DNA from: Dirofilaria immitis
Taxonomy: Eukaryota; Nematoda; Chromadorea; Rhabditida; Onchocercidae
NCBI GenBank assembly: GCA_024305405.1
Contig: JAKNDB010000087.1
Coordinates: 1,364,001 to 1,428,000, forward strand
Direction: 5' to 3'
DNA length: 64,000 bases
Shown piece after piece: positions 26,101 through 39,300 of this stretch. Below the pieces are notes generated by a model, which worked only from the letters and a program-made list of their open reading frames with translations, was not told the origin of the DNA and did no database searches. Both the position numbers and the translations under genes were made by a program. Every line of letters begins with the position of its first letter. The stretch's first letter is position 1.

Positions 26101-28987
26101 CAATTTACATTTACCTTTCAGTCTTCGCTTTTTCTTTTTTTTTTCAGATTTTTCGTTTTCTGCATTTGTGTACATTTTTTAATTTAGTTCATTTGTTATA
26201 TATTCATTCCCACTGATTAGCTGTCGATTAAATTTGACAAAATATTTTACAAATGGGATAAGTGATAAAATCATCAAAAGTTTTTTTAATTTAAGAATAT
26301 TTAAAATTGAATAGTTTATTGAAACAATAATGAGAATTCTTTATATGTTTTAAAGTATCAGTTGTCGGAAGTTTTATTGAATTCAAGCATATTTGAAATT
26401 AAATTAAATAGTTTATTGAATTAATAAAGACGAATGATTTACATGTTTAAAATATATTCAATAATTTTTGAAAATTAAAATTTTCGAGAAAATACGTTTT
26501 TTGAAAATCTTTTTCTATAAAAATTAATCACAAATTCTTTCTTTCTATAGCCTAATAATTTGTTATATTTTTGTTTTGAAAATATTTTCGATTATTTTTA
26601 TTTATTTAGTTGAAAATACTTAAATATCGCAAAAAAACATTTACAACATATCAAATATATTTTGACAATTCAAAAAGTTCAAAAAATTTTTCCGATCAAG
26701 ATCATTTCTTAGTTTAAATTATCTACGAGAGTTGATATAACTATAACAACAATTATTACGCTAATAATCATGAAAAATGTAGCATACATATTGCTGATAA
26801 TGCTATAATCATTTCCGAGAGATCAAGCTCTATTTTGTTTGGTTTTGTCAAACTATCAATCATTGCTAGGTCATTAAATCACGGGATAACGATAATTATT
26901 GAAATATGAAAATGCGTGTTTGTAGCAGAATTTTATATTATTATAAAAAGATGCAGGTAGCAAATTATTTATTATTTATATTAAAATTTATTAAATAATT
27001 TGCTATGAAAATAAATTTTTTTCTCTTTCCTTTCAGTACTTTAATTTTGATATTATTTCGATTTACCATTCATTAACAGAAGATGTGATTTCAGAATGAT
27101 AAGAAAATAGGAAATTTTTTATATCGCAAACAAATAATACAAAATATTTCAACGAATTTGCATTAGCTTGAAAATTTATACGATATACATTTTATGGAAT
27201 TTTGAAAATTTTCGGATCAGTTGATTGAAATTAAGAATTTTTTTAATTAAATTTAATTACGTAAATTGATTAAAGTAATCTATTCAAATATTATTTTTCG
27301 TTGTTGTTGAAAATGATGATAATAATAAGTAAGCATCACTTATGATTAATGATGTTTTTTTTTTCTGAGAAATTTTAATGTAAAAATATATTTTTAAGCT
27401 TTAACAAATATGCTAAATATACTTTTTTTTTTTTTGAAGTTATTTACGCTAGAAATATGGTATGTATCGCAGAATTTTTAACAATTCCTAATCGAATAAT
27501 ATAAGCTAAAAATTTTTTCATTTCATATAACACCCACACGCACGAATAATTGAAGTTTTACATACGTCAATTTCAGCTGATTCATTGCTAATTAGATAAA
27601 TCAGAAACGAAGCTAAAAATTGTAAATAAAATTTTGTCCGATACGTAATGATTAAAGAATATTGCTATATGCATGTAACTTATGCATAATTTATTTGCAT
27701 ATAAAAATAAATTTTTTGCAATTGACAGATGAATTTTAATTTTTTTTTTCAACAGGTGTTCCTCCGTATATATATATATGTATATATAATGTATGTTGAT
27801 TGTTTCGTAATATTTTAGAATTTTTACTTAAATCTTAATTTTCAATTATTATTTCATATATTAATATTAATCTTAATAAAATGATATTAAATTGAATAAT
27901 TGATAGGTAATGAAATGAAAAAAAACGCTTCTAAGTTCAAATTATTAATATGCTTATAACATATATTTCTATCGTTGGAAATTCCAATATTATGAAATAT
28001 AAAATCTTTCGATTTTAAATTTATTTGAATAATTTAAAAATTTTTTTTTAGCATTCGAACATTTTTCAGATAATGCAAATGAAATATTTATAATCATTTC
28101 GTTTGAATAATTATTAACTTACTTTTTTACCTTTTAATTTTTTAATAAATAAATAAATTAAAAATTTTATTAAATATACGATATTCGTTACTATGAGAAA
28201 TAATAGTTGCATTATTTGGTCTCGATTGATGCATAGAAGTAATAACATATTAATACTTTAATAATTGATGAATAATTAAAACCTAAAAAAGAACAAGAAA
28301 ATATTAATTTTTGCTAATAAAATAGCTGTTAATAAATATCATAATCGATCAATCGTATTGATCGTAATAATTTTAATTTATCTTTAGTTAATAAAATCAC
28401 CATCGATCAATCGTACTAAATCATAATATAATAATTCTAATTTATTCTTAAATTTAATTTATTTTTCATAATTCATTTCTTTCAATTTATTCATGGAGTA
28501 ATTATGCAGAAAAATACAAGTAGTATTTATTCCATACATTTGTATTATTATATTTTTCTGCGGAGACAAAAAAATGAATGAAATTATCCTTTATCTGATT
28601 ACTGTTCTCTTATCATTAATAATTAATAGCAGTAAAGACGTAAATCAATCTATTCAAATTTTTCGCATCAATTTTTTATTAAACAATAATTATTAATCAT
28701 TTCTATTAATTGACGCTCAAATACTATATGTACTTTTAATTCCATTTGATTTACAGCATATTTCTTTAATTTTATCAATATGAGTGAAATTCTTTATCAT
28801 ATCATTTATCATTAAAAACAATTGAAAATTTTCAACAATATTGCAATACTAGATGATGAATATTGCTCTGTGCATTACATATATATATATGTGATTGATT
28901 AATCCTTTGTTACTAATGTAATTTTCTGAAGAAATAAAATTCTATTTAATACAAATGATATATATTCATTCATATTTATAAATTATA

Positions 28988-29019
<32 letters not shown>

Positions 29020-29809
29020 GTACGCACACATATGCACACATATACACAAATCATCAATTTCATATTTTAGGCAATTGAACACTATTATTAGACGATAAGT
29101 TCATATTAAGGTCATATATCTATCACGCCACTGTCTATTATTAAACTATCAAAAATAATGATAAACAAAAAATATCATTAGTGAAATGTCTATAATCGTT
29201 AGGTTGATAGCTTATTTTTTTTCCATCTTTTCCGTAGATAAGAAAGAAAACAAGTAGGTAAAATAAGGTAATAATCTTATCAAGAAAAACTGGTAAATAA
29301 AGGAAACAATTTTATCATATAGCATTCGTATGCATTAAATGAAATTGTTTGTCATATTTTATCGATTATTTTCAATTTTTTTCTTCGAAATATATAAAAT
29401 TAGATCGAATCAGACGATAGTTCAAGTAGTAATTCGTTGATTTATAATTGTTTATTTTAAAATCAATCCAAAATGTAAATCATGAATAGTGAATTGATTA
29501 ATTTCAATCATATCCAAATAATGCAAAATTTTAAAATTGAAAATATCACTTTGAATATAATATCAGTTAATTTTGAATAAGTGTAAACATAAATGATAAT
29601 AAAATTTATTTAGAAATTTGTTTATCCATTTTAATTGACATATATATTATCGCCGAAAAATCTTTCATTGCCTCCTTCTCCTTTCACCACACCGTCGCTT
29701 ATTTGCCGTTGTAACGAACATATGAATTCAATTTTATCATTTTTTTTTAAATTTAACAAATCTTTTTTTTCGTCTACCGATTGGAGAACAAAAGTGATTC
29801 AAACAATAA
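17121..29809. other. 12.7-kb gene-poor stretch
   Basis: Very AT-rich, with no gene recognised on either strand. Open frames here (for example 18037-18258, 20146-20367, 22746-22964 and 23531-23716 on the minus strand, 25638-25820 on the plus strand) are dominated by Asn, Lys, Ile and Phe, as expected by chance. One coding-like island on the minus strand at 24104-24240 is described under findings. The rest holds T and A runs and, at the right end, CA/TA microsatellites. It may contain long introns or distant regulatory DNA of flp-16 or neighbours. Confidence 0.6.
28988..29048. repeat. (CA)n-(TA)n compound microsatellite
   Basis: A pure (AC)n run is followed by (TA)n and then by CACACATATGCACACATA-type repeats over about 60 bp, in the region upstream of the flp-16-like gene. 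Confidence 0.95.
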
Positions 29810-30906
29810 ATGGTTCTGATAACATATTTACTATCAGCATTCATGCTGCTTTCTATTCCACTGATATCATCAACAAACGCGGCTATTTACAATCCTCGAC
29901 GAATTGTTCTACCTGCTGATGGTTAATTTTTTTCCTTTTTTAATTAAATTTTCAAGCAAATTTTTTCGAAATTTTTAAGTTCATTTTATAGACGCAAATT
30001 AAGCTGAAAAATTTGCATAATTTATTTGCAGAAGAAATACAACGAGAAATGATAAATGATTTGTTGCAAAGAGAATATGCTGATCGATATCGAGATTATA
30101 TAGAGAAAGGTTTGGCTGGTAATTTTTTTCCTGTTTATTTACTGATTATAATCAGTTTGTATCACTTACTAATCAGTTTTTTTATTGATTTCTATTTTAG
30201 AGAATTAGGAAGTGAAAAATCGAATATTGGATTAGTGTTTAATTATTTATGAGTTGGAATTCATTTTAATATAGCATTGATGAAATTAAAAAGTCTCAGA
30301 TATTGATATGTTGATAGGATATGTTAATTCTTTGATTATAACTGATTAGGTATTAACATTTTGAAATAGTTGCATTTAAACTTTCATAAATTATTTTTAA
30401 AAAATTCATGATAACAAGTTGATGATGATAGCGTAGTCCTAAGCTTGACATTTTATTGAAACTTCAAATTTTTTAAACTTAATCTTTCATAGTTCATCAT
30501 TGCTTTTATTTTTGACAATCGCAAAAGTTTGAGAAAGAGTTAGTAAAAAAATATAATAAATTTTAGAGATAAAATATAATTCGGTGCAAAAAAATTTGAT
30601 AAATTTGATTAATAATATTTCATTTTAATAATTACTGATAAGACTCGCTTTGCAACAAAACTTATCAAAGTTTTATCTATTTATCTCGATTTGAAATATA
30701 TATTGCTATGTTACATCATCATAAAAATCTATTATAAATTTCGCTTTAAATTCTTAATCTTAATGTCAACTTTTTATCAATTTCTTTACAGCGCTTTCAA
30801 GAGCAATATGGATGATATCGATGCACTGCATCCAAACAACAAACGAGGTCAAACATTTGTTAGATTTGGTAAACGATCTCAACCTTCTGTTCGTTTTGGT
30901 GATTAA
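29810..30906 (+). CDS. flp-16: FMRFamide-like neuropeptide precursor, FLP-16 type
   Basis: Exon 1 (29810-29921) begins MVLITYLLSAFMLLSIPLIS, a good signal peptide cleaved around STNA-A, and runs to VLPAD, which recalls the VLPAD after the signal in C. elegans FLP-16. Exon 2 (30032-30118) is a spacer, EEIQREMINDLLQREYADRY and on. Exon 3 (30792-30906) carries HPNNKR, then GQTFVRFG-KR, then SQPSVRFG-D and a stop. GQTFVRFG flanked by KR is the FLP-16 peptide, so the product is a secreted amidated neuropeptide for G-protein-coupled receptors. Only one canonical copy is present, and the second (SQPSVRFG) is divergent and ends with Gly-Asp rather than a dibasic site. Exon 2 leaves one base while exon 3 needs two, so a base is missing or a small exon was overlooked. 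Confidence 0.85.
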
Positions 30907-32642
30907 GGAAAAAAAAGAAGATAATCAGTAAGTCCCAATTCGTCATAGATTATCATAAAAATTAATTTCTATTATATAAATATTGTGATTATCAATATTT
31001 CGTACTATAGCAACATTTATCATTGCTTTGTAAACTAATGATACATCTTACTCTAACAGTTATAGCAATTTATTAAGCATAAGCAAATATAAATTTTGTA
31101 TATTGTATGTTGAAAATGCATGCTTATGATTAAGGTTGCAGAAATTATGATGATAACAACGAATAATGATAATAATAATAATTGTTATCAGACTTCGAAC
31201 TGTTAACTCAAAATAATGATAAATTATCATAATTCAAATAATAGTATTAAGTTTAAATTACTAGTATTATCAGTAGTGAGAAAAATAGATATAATCGAAT
31301 AAATAATATTATAATAAATAATTCATTTTCAGTAAAAATCATTATTTCAATGAAATAAAGCAATCTCAATTGGGATGCATCTTTGAAGAAATCAAACGCA
31401 TATTGCGTAAATGTTTGAATTCAATTAGCAATGACAATTATCAATTTAAAATTTCATTTCTATTAATTTTTCATTCAATCGTAATTCTTAAATTATATCA
31501 TGTCTTGCAAATTTTATTCAATCATATATATATATATCAATTAAATTTTATAACATAGATTTTCATTCTACCAAAATATTGTAATTCGATTCATTTAATT
31601 TCCTAATAATACCTACTTACTTGTTCTCTAAATTCTTTTTTTTCCCACCTTTTGTTATCGATATACGTTGTAAATGAAATTAGTAAAAGGAATGATTAAA
31701 TATTAGAAGAAAAAAAAAAAAAAAGAAAGTTGCTTAATCATATATATGTATTTATATGCATAAAGTTGAATGAATGATTTAGTAAATATGAATTTACAAA
31801 AAATTTGTTTTTTTCTTTTTCAATATTACTTCCAAACTTTGTCTACTATTAAGTAATAAAAAGTGAACGATAGTTGTTTTATGCTTAAACTATTCATCAA
31901 AATTAATTTTTAAAAATCAACTTATTCTTGAAACTAATAAACAATACCACAAAATACTACAAATACAAAATTTATTCTCAAAATTCGCTGATTCATTAAT
32001 CAAATGCTTTTATGCTTGTTATTAGCGAAATCACATTTGTCGTGATAGCTCTCAAAAGAAATCAAACCGTTAAACAATCACTACGATTAATCTAATGATT
32101 AGAATATACTTTAAAATAATCATAATAATAATAAACAATGTAATGGTAATTTTAATATATAAAAAAATTTTCAAACTATATTTATACATACACAAAAAAA
32201 AGCTAAAAATAACGATTCTTTTAAATGTGAAAAAAAATTTATCCATAATTTTAAATTTCTTTGATTATATTATAAAATAAAATAATAAAGTGAAAAACTT
32301 CCTTATCAATAATAATTTAAGAGATGAAAAAACGAAAAGAGAAATAATTATCAATAAAAAGAAATTGATATTTGTATGCTTATCATTTATTATGCGCAGA
32401 ATGAATATTTTAATGGTTAACAATTAAAATTAACTGACAAAATATTTTATTATTTATTTATCATTTTTTTATGTTTATAAAAATGGAAAAATGCAAATTT
32501 TTGAAATTTCATACTTATAAATGATGCGATTATTTGAATAGGTATGATAATTTTGTTGTTGTGATAAATACTTCTGCTACGGGCAATTTTGTAAAAGTTA
32601 TTATCACTTCATGAAACTTATTAAGCTCTTTTGTTATTAGCA
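30907..32642. other. Intergenic region
   Basis: AT-rich spacer between flp-16 and the phosphatase gene. No exon-like segment was seen. It contains AATAATGATAATAATAATAA-type low-complexity DNA near 31.16 kb and short TA repeats. A TTGTTATTAG acceptor stands two bases before the phosphatase ATG. Confidence 0.6.
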
Positions 32643-35477
32643 ATGAAAATAGACGATATTTTATGTCGAGTATTATCAGTGGGTAAGGAAGGTGGTGGAT
32701 TGACGAAAAATATACGTGAGGATGATTTGCTTGCATTATGTATAAAAGCTCGAGAGGTAAAATGATAAGATAATAAAATTATATCAAAAATTTTTCCTCT
32801 ATAAAGTATTAAGGAAAAAAAACGAAATTTATAGCTTTAAAGATTTCTGAAATATCGCAATTATGAAAGTTCAAAATGTTATTAGCATTTTAATTATTAA
32901 ATTTTTATGAAGAAATTTGAAAATATTTGAATTTGCTAAAATATTATTTCAAATTTCGATAAAATTAAAATTTTATATTTAAAATGTCATAAGATTGTAT
33001 AATCATCTGTAGGCATTTTTGAGTCAATCAATATTTATCGAAATTGATCCACCAGTTAGGATTTGTGGCGATACACATGGTCAATATGGTGATTTATTGC
33101 GACTTTTTCACCGCGGTGGTTTTCCACCGCAATCAAATTATCTATTCCTTGGCGATTATGTCGATCGTGGTCCTCAAAATCTTGTTAGTTCTTCAATCAT
33201 GATTTCAATTTTAAATTATGGTTAAAATGATCAGTTTGTTGAAATTATAACAAATTAAATACTAGAAGATTAAAAATAATAAAAAATAGAGATAAGGAAA
33301 TTAATTTAAAAATGGAATCCCAACTTTTTGATATAAGAGCCTTAGGCTGAAACGAAGTTCGTTAAAATATGATCTTTAACTGAATCAAAACAAATTAGAC
33401 TAGCAAAAGAAGCCAAATTTAGAATATAGCATATGATGCTTGAATTAGTGCATTGTAAATAAACAAATATTTCTATTACCGTAGTTTGAAATGAAAAAAA
33501 AAGAAGTATAAATGGCAAATATGAGGAGAAATTGATAAATTGTAGAGATATGAAATAGATAACAATATCATTCTTCTTTCTTATCACTCTTTTTCTTCCA
33601 ATTGCTATCATTCTTCGTCCTTATCACTCTTTTCACTTCCAATTGCTATCTTATCCAATTATTCATATTGCTAATTTCTATAAAAAATTTGAAATTATCA
33701 TTCAAAAAAAAAATTATAGAAAAATTCGATTTATAATCGTAAAATTTTAATAAAACTTTTTTTTTAAAAATAATTTGCAATGATTTACAGGAAGTAATTT
33801 CTCTTTATTTTGTTATAAAATAAAATATCCAAATAATTTTTTCTTATTACGTGGTAATCATGAATGTAATACTGTTAATCGGGTATATGGATTTTACGAT
33901 GAATGCTTACGACGTTATGGTTCAAATCGTCTTTGGCAAGGATTTCAAGTATGATAATCGAAATGTTGTAACTTCTGAAAATTTTTTTGACAAAAAAAAA
34001 AAGAAATGATGAGTTTGCATTGTAAAAGAAAGCGCTATTTTTCTTTCATTCAAAGAGTAAAATAAAAGATCAGAAATGATCGATATTAAATTCTAAATTA
34101 CTCATTGTTCAAGAATAGAGATTATCGATTGATATGATAATATTTTTAAATACATTTACAGAAAAGATTTCTAATTCAGGATGTCTTTGCTGTTATGCCG
34201 TTATGTGGTTGTGTTGGCGGTCGAATATTATGCATGCATGGTGGTTTATCACCACAATTAAAAGATTTCGAACAGGTTTTATAAATTTGAAATCATCTCT
34301 GAAAATCTTGATAATAGAACGATCAATCAAATCATATTAGATTATCTATAATTCTTATCATTTCTATTTTTCATTATACAAATGAAAAATTTCAATATGA
34401 AAATATGTGAAATCTTTATCGAAATAATAAATATATATTGTTGATGTTCACTTACCAAATCTAAAATTTTAATATTTTTTTCAAAATTAATTATATCATA
34501 GTATTTTTTTTTAACTCTTTATTAAAATAAGGATCGACATTTTACAGCTACGTAATATACCACGTCCGTTAGAACCGGTTAGTCCATCTCTGGAAATGGA
34601 TCTACTCTGGGCTGATCCAGTAGTAGGTATTCAAGGTTTTGAACCTAATTTACGTGGTGCTTCTTTTGGCTTTGGTGAGGATGTTGTTGTTGATGTCTGT
34701 AAAAAGCTGGATATTGATATGATTGCTCGAGCTCATCAAGTATAAAAATTTTGAATTTTAAAATGTTATTTTTTTTTTCAAGATGAAACAAAATCCTATA
34801 CAATTGAATAGCTTTGATGTTTATTGCATTAACATCTCAGATAATCTAAGGTGAATATATTCTTGAATTAAATATGAAATATTACCCTGGAACTATTTCA
34901 GAGCTATGAATAATTTGAAATAAATGAAACTAAAGAGTTATAGAATATTCCATAAACTTGCTTATTTCTGAAAGCAGCATATTTAGTGACCATTTGAAAT
35001 ATTAATGAATTATTTTAATGCGCCTAAATTTATTTATTTATTTGATCTAAAAATGGAGCAAATAAAGCCTGATTTTTCAGGTCGTACAAGATGGATATGA
35101 ATTTTTGGTAATCGCCGTTTAGTAACGATTTTTTCCGCACCGCATTATTGCGGACAATTCGACAACGCAGCCGCAAGCATGATCGTTGATGAAAACCTTG
35201 TTTGTTCATTTCAGGTCTCATATATATCTTTGAGCTAACAAAGAAACCTCGAAGCAAACCGCCGGTTTTCGATTTATCTTAAAATTTCCAAAAATTTCTT
35301 TCAGAATTGCTACGTTGCCTAAATCTTGAATGTGAAAAATCAAAATTGAGCATTCTCAGCCTTATGAAATCAATTTTTCTAATTTTGTAGATTCTCCGAC
35401 CTCAAGTGATACCAGGACAAACACGCCTTATTAAAACGATACGTAACAAAACTGAAAAGCTCAGTTCTGAACCATGA
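32643..35477 (+). CDS. PP1-type serine/threonine protein phosphatase catalytic subunit (divergent nematode type)
   Basis: Seven exons: 32643-32756, 33013-33183, 33791-33948, 34162-34275, 34548-34739, 35081-35214 and 35391-35477. Together they give about 323 residues, the usual PP1 length. The metallophosphatase motifs stand in order: GDTHGQ (about 57-62, normally GDIHGQ), GDYVDRG (85-91), GNHE (117-120), MHGGLSP (173-179, normally CHGG), LRGASF, RAHQ (247-250) and [10 protein letters not shown] (270-279). All metal-binding Asp/His/Asn positions and the active-site Arg and Tyr are kept. Substitutions such as GDTHGQ, PQNLEV and WADP set it apart from ubiquitous PP1 and fit the expanded nematode PP1-like group, several members of which act in sperm. 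Two one-base losses break the frame, at the T run 33804-33806 in exon 3 and at T5 35102-35106 in exon 6. With those bases every exon is in phase. Either these are assembly errors or the copy is decaying. Confidence 0.92.
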
Positions 35478-35584
35478 TGCTCACGTCTGAAAATTTTATG
35501 GATCTATTAGATCATAAAGGCAAATGAATATTTAGTCATAAAAACGTTTATCGCAACGTGAAAACATTTTGGATTGAAAAACTT

Positions 35585-35590
35585 AATAAA
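35585..35590 (+). other. Poly(A) signal of the phosphatase gene
   Basis: AATAAA 108 nt after the stop codon at 35475-35477, a normal nematode 3' UTR distance. Confidence 0.5.
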
Positions 35591-36321
35591 AAATTTGCTT
35601 GAATAATGTCAAAGTAATGCTGGTAATAGCTATAGATATGAATACCCGCATAAATGAAAATATATGGAAGGAAAATTTTTTCATGTGTTACTGATAAGTT
35701 TACAGGTATCACATGACATATGAAAAGATCATGTACATAAATTATTCAGAAAGTGCGGATATAACTCGAATGTATTCAATGAAAACATGTTTACCCATAA
35801 CCATTTATCTCCTGCTAATTTCTAGCAGTGTGGAAATGAACAGATGAAATAACCTTTCGGAGATCTTATGAATCTACGAAAAAATTCAAGCAAAATTATG
35901 AAGTATGAAGTTATTAATGCTATAAACAGAAACGTGGAAATTTATAAAAATCAAACTACAGTGGCAAAGAAACAAAATTTACAGTGATACTTGAAGGAAA
36001 ATGAAATCCAGATATTTTTGAGCAATAAACTTAAAGTGAAAGATTCAATTCTATTAGTCATTGCAATAAAAATTCACTGTGTAAAAAATATACAATCTCA
36101 TATTCTGAATTCATATAACAAATTTTATATAGTATTTAGAGACTATCACATCCCATTAACAGGTTTTATGTATATTCTTAAATCCAATCAAAATAAGTTC
36201 AAAAATTCTAGATAAAAATTGGGACGGAGCCGTTTGAATTTCAAAGATAAGGTAATTCAAATAGAAAATTGAAATAATATTAATGTAATCTAAAACTAAA
36301 AAATTGAAACAGATAATAATG
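35591..36321. other. Convergent intergenic spacer
   Basis: Separates the 3' ends of the phosphatase gene (+) and epg-5 (-), which point at each other. It contains a 74-codon plus-strand open frame (35991-36215) with no protein-family likeness. Confidence 0.6.
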
Positions 36322-39300
36322 TTAGTCGGAAATTCCAGCATTGTCAAGCATTTCCTCTAAATATTTCTCGTTGTATAATGATCGAACAACATGTGAAAAT
36401 AATTCATTCATATGTGCGATATGGTAATGCTGAACCTCAATAAAATAAGATTGAGCTAGCTGAGAAGTTCCTTGAAACTGAGCATACTGCTTATGTACGC
36501 ATAATTCCTTGAATGATTGTATGCGACTGTTGAGTACTAAAGCATTAAGAGCATTTCGTGGTGGTTGATTTGGAGTTATCGTTTGCTGTGTTATATACAA
36601 ATTCATCAAATGACATACATAACGCATTCTGAAAAGAATTTGATATTGTCAATTTGATATATATATAAACGACATTTCAGATATTTCGAAGTTCAAGTTT
36701 CAAAATTAAAAAATACCAAAATTTTGAAAGCAGTCAGCTGTAGGTTTAAAAACAGCAGAGTGCTATGTTCTACAAAAATTTGGATAGACAAAACTTAGAG
36801 GAGAAACGAAAAACTTAACAATTCTGATTTCATGTTTATAAATAGGTTTAAACAAGGAAATCTCGCCGAATAATTTAAAAAATTCATCAAAAATTGTGAT
36901 CGTTTTAGATTATTTGAAAAATGTATATTATTAATATATAGCGCATATTACTGACATATGTAACTAAAGCGGCGAGAGCTACAAACAGTAATACAAATTT
37001 TCAAAAAAAAAACTAGCTTGATAGAATAGGGCTGTTTTCTGGAGAAGCCAATCAAGGAAAAAAACGAGCTCGACTTATCATCACAGTATACTCGTTCAAG
37101 CCATTGTAAATACTGCATTAAAAATTGATTTCCTGTATCACAGAATAATTATACTGCCGTAACAGTAATTTCTGCAATTTCTCCATCAGAAGTAGAAATG
37201 CCGCTTCATTGGTTACGTATCTGAAATGAAATACTTGTTTTTTTCAATATCATCAAAATGCAAATTATTATTTTCCTTCTTTTTTCTCGTCTATCATATA
37301 TCCTTTTCTATCTCAATATCTACGCCTGTTTTCTAGATTTTTAGAAAAAAGATTAAAGCAGAAAAGTTTAGCAATTAAAAATAAACACATTCTTCACTTA
37401 TTACTTTCAAAACGTTTTTACTGACAATATAAAACATATCAATTTCGACAAACTCAACAAAAAAATAGCTTTATTAATAGAAATATCTTTAAGTAATATG
37501 TTTCATACAAATCAGATTATAACTTATCCTAATAACAGTATTAAGAATTCTATTACAGCATTATCTCTGTTTATTAATCTAGTATAATTTTGCTGAGCAT
37601 ATGATCGAGTTAATTTGAATCATCATCAAATCGAGCTAAAAACTTCATATGAACCATTAATGTTGGACTTCATAGGAGACAATTTCATTATAATTGAGAT
37701 ATAAACATATGCTTGGCAAACTGTTTTTTTTTCTAACTTATTACTTTCAAAAACGATACTTTGGCTTCAAAGTTGTTATGTAATCTAATAAAGTTCGTAA
37801 CAATGTATTTTCCTGTTGCAATGTCGCAGCTTCCAATTGCTTCGTTAATGTAAATGATGCAAACTGTTTCATTATAAATACATTTGCGCATAGTGGCAAG
37901 AAGAATACGGTATTTTCAGAACTAAAACTGATCATATAAAAGAAAATCGAAAAGATAAAGCAATAAAATTTGTATATTCCATTTAAAATTTATATAAAAG
38001 TTTATTATTTATGCACTTTTGCATTCGTTAGATAGAAATTATAATTTCATTTAAATAATGTAATTCACATAAATTATTGTGGAGAAGGAATAGTTGTGGG
38101 TTATACATGCTAATATTTTGAATAATTTGAAACATAGCACGATATATGCATATGTTAAAAGTTTTAAGGAGTCGAGAAGATATTTTCGACAGAAATATGC
38201 CGTCGATTTTAAAGTTGTGTTAATTCGCTAGTAAAACGTGCAATTGTACCGTATTACGAAAAAGATACGACTATTTCGTATATATGCATTATCTCCATGA
38301 AGAAATAATAATAATAATAAGATATAAGAAATCTTGATATAAGTTTCAATTTAGGATAAATATTTAGCAAATAAATTATGACACTTACCTAGGTGAAGTG
38401 AAAAGAATTTGCCTGCAATGATCAGATAATGCAGTCCACTTTAGTACAACACTCCATTTGCATAAACCCATTCCTTAAATAATTATTAACAATTACTACA
38501 AAACTGAAAAATAATTGACTAAAAAGAATTTCCTCCTAAAGTTACAATTTTAATATTCGTAAGTTTTTCAGTGATAGTTATAAGCAGAACAATATTTTCA
38601 TTTAAAAAAATATGTCTAAAGATTTCATGATTATGTAAATCTAAAAATTGAAATGATTGCTTTGCATCTAATATAAAACTATATTTTGAAATAGTAAAAA
38701 AGTTCAGTTGTAATATCTGCTATTATCATATTAATCAAGACATTTAATTACAAAGTAAAGAGTACTGAGCAACTTTGATAATACAAGTGATAATTTTTCT
38801 AAGGCTCTAAAGTAACAGAACACATTATGTTGCAAAAAAAAATTAAAAATATACTTTTAAAATATGTTGCAATACATTTCTCAATAATTTGAAGACCACG
38901 TGAAATTTGATTTAATTTTAATGAACTTATGATCGTATTCATTAGTAATAAAACAATTGAAGAATTGGGATTTTTCTCCAACCATTGTAATAAAACTGAT
39001 GAAAAATTTCTGAAAATTACAAAAATTATGTTCTAAGTTTCATTTGTAGATTTTCTGTTTTGCTTAATTAGACATTTAAATCCTTTCATTGCCAAATTTG
39101 CAAACAGTAAATCTTGTTTTCTTTGTCTGATTATAAAAGAATATTTTCTAAAGAATTAGTAAAACATCCTTCAGAAGTGACATACTGTCGTAAAACAGCA
39201 AATAATTTCCACTCTATAAAAAAGCGTGAAACTCATGCATCGCATATTGCTTATATAATAATCTTTGCTACTATGCAAAATCTTTCACAGATTTATTGAG

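Noticed and set aside
30121..30252. Segment after TTCTATTTTAG at about 30200 as a missing flp-16 exon
   Set aside because: In the phase left by exon 2 it hits TAG within two codons, so it does not solve the phase gap to exon 3.
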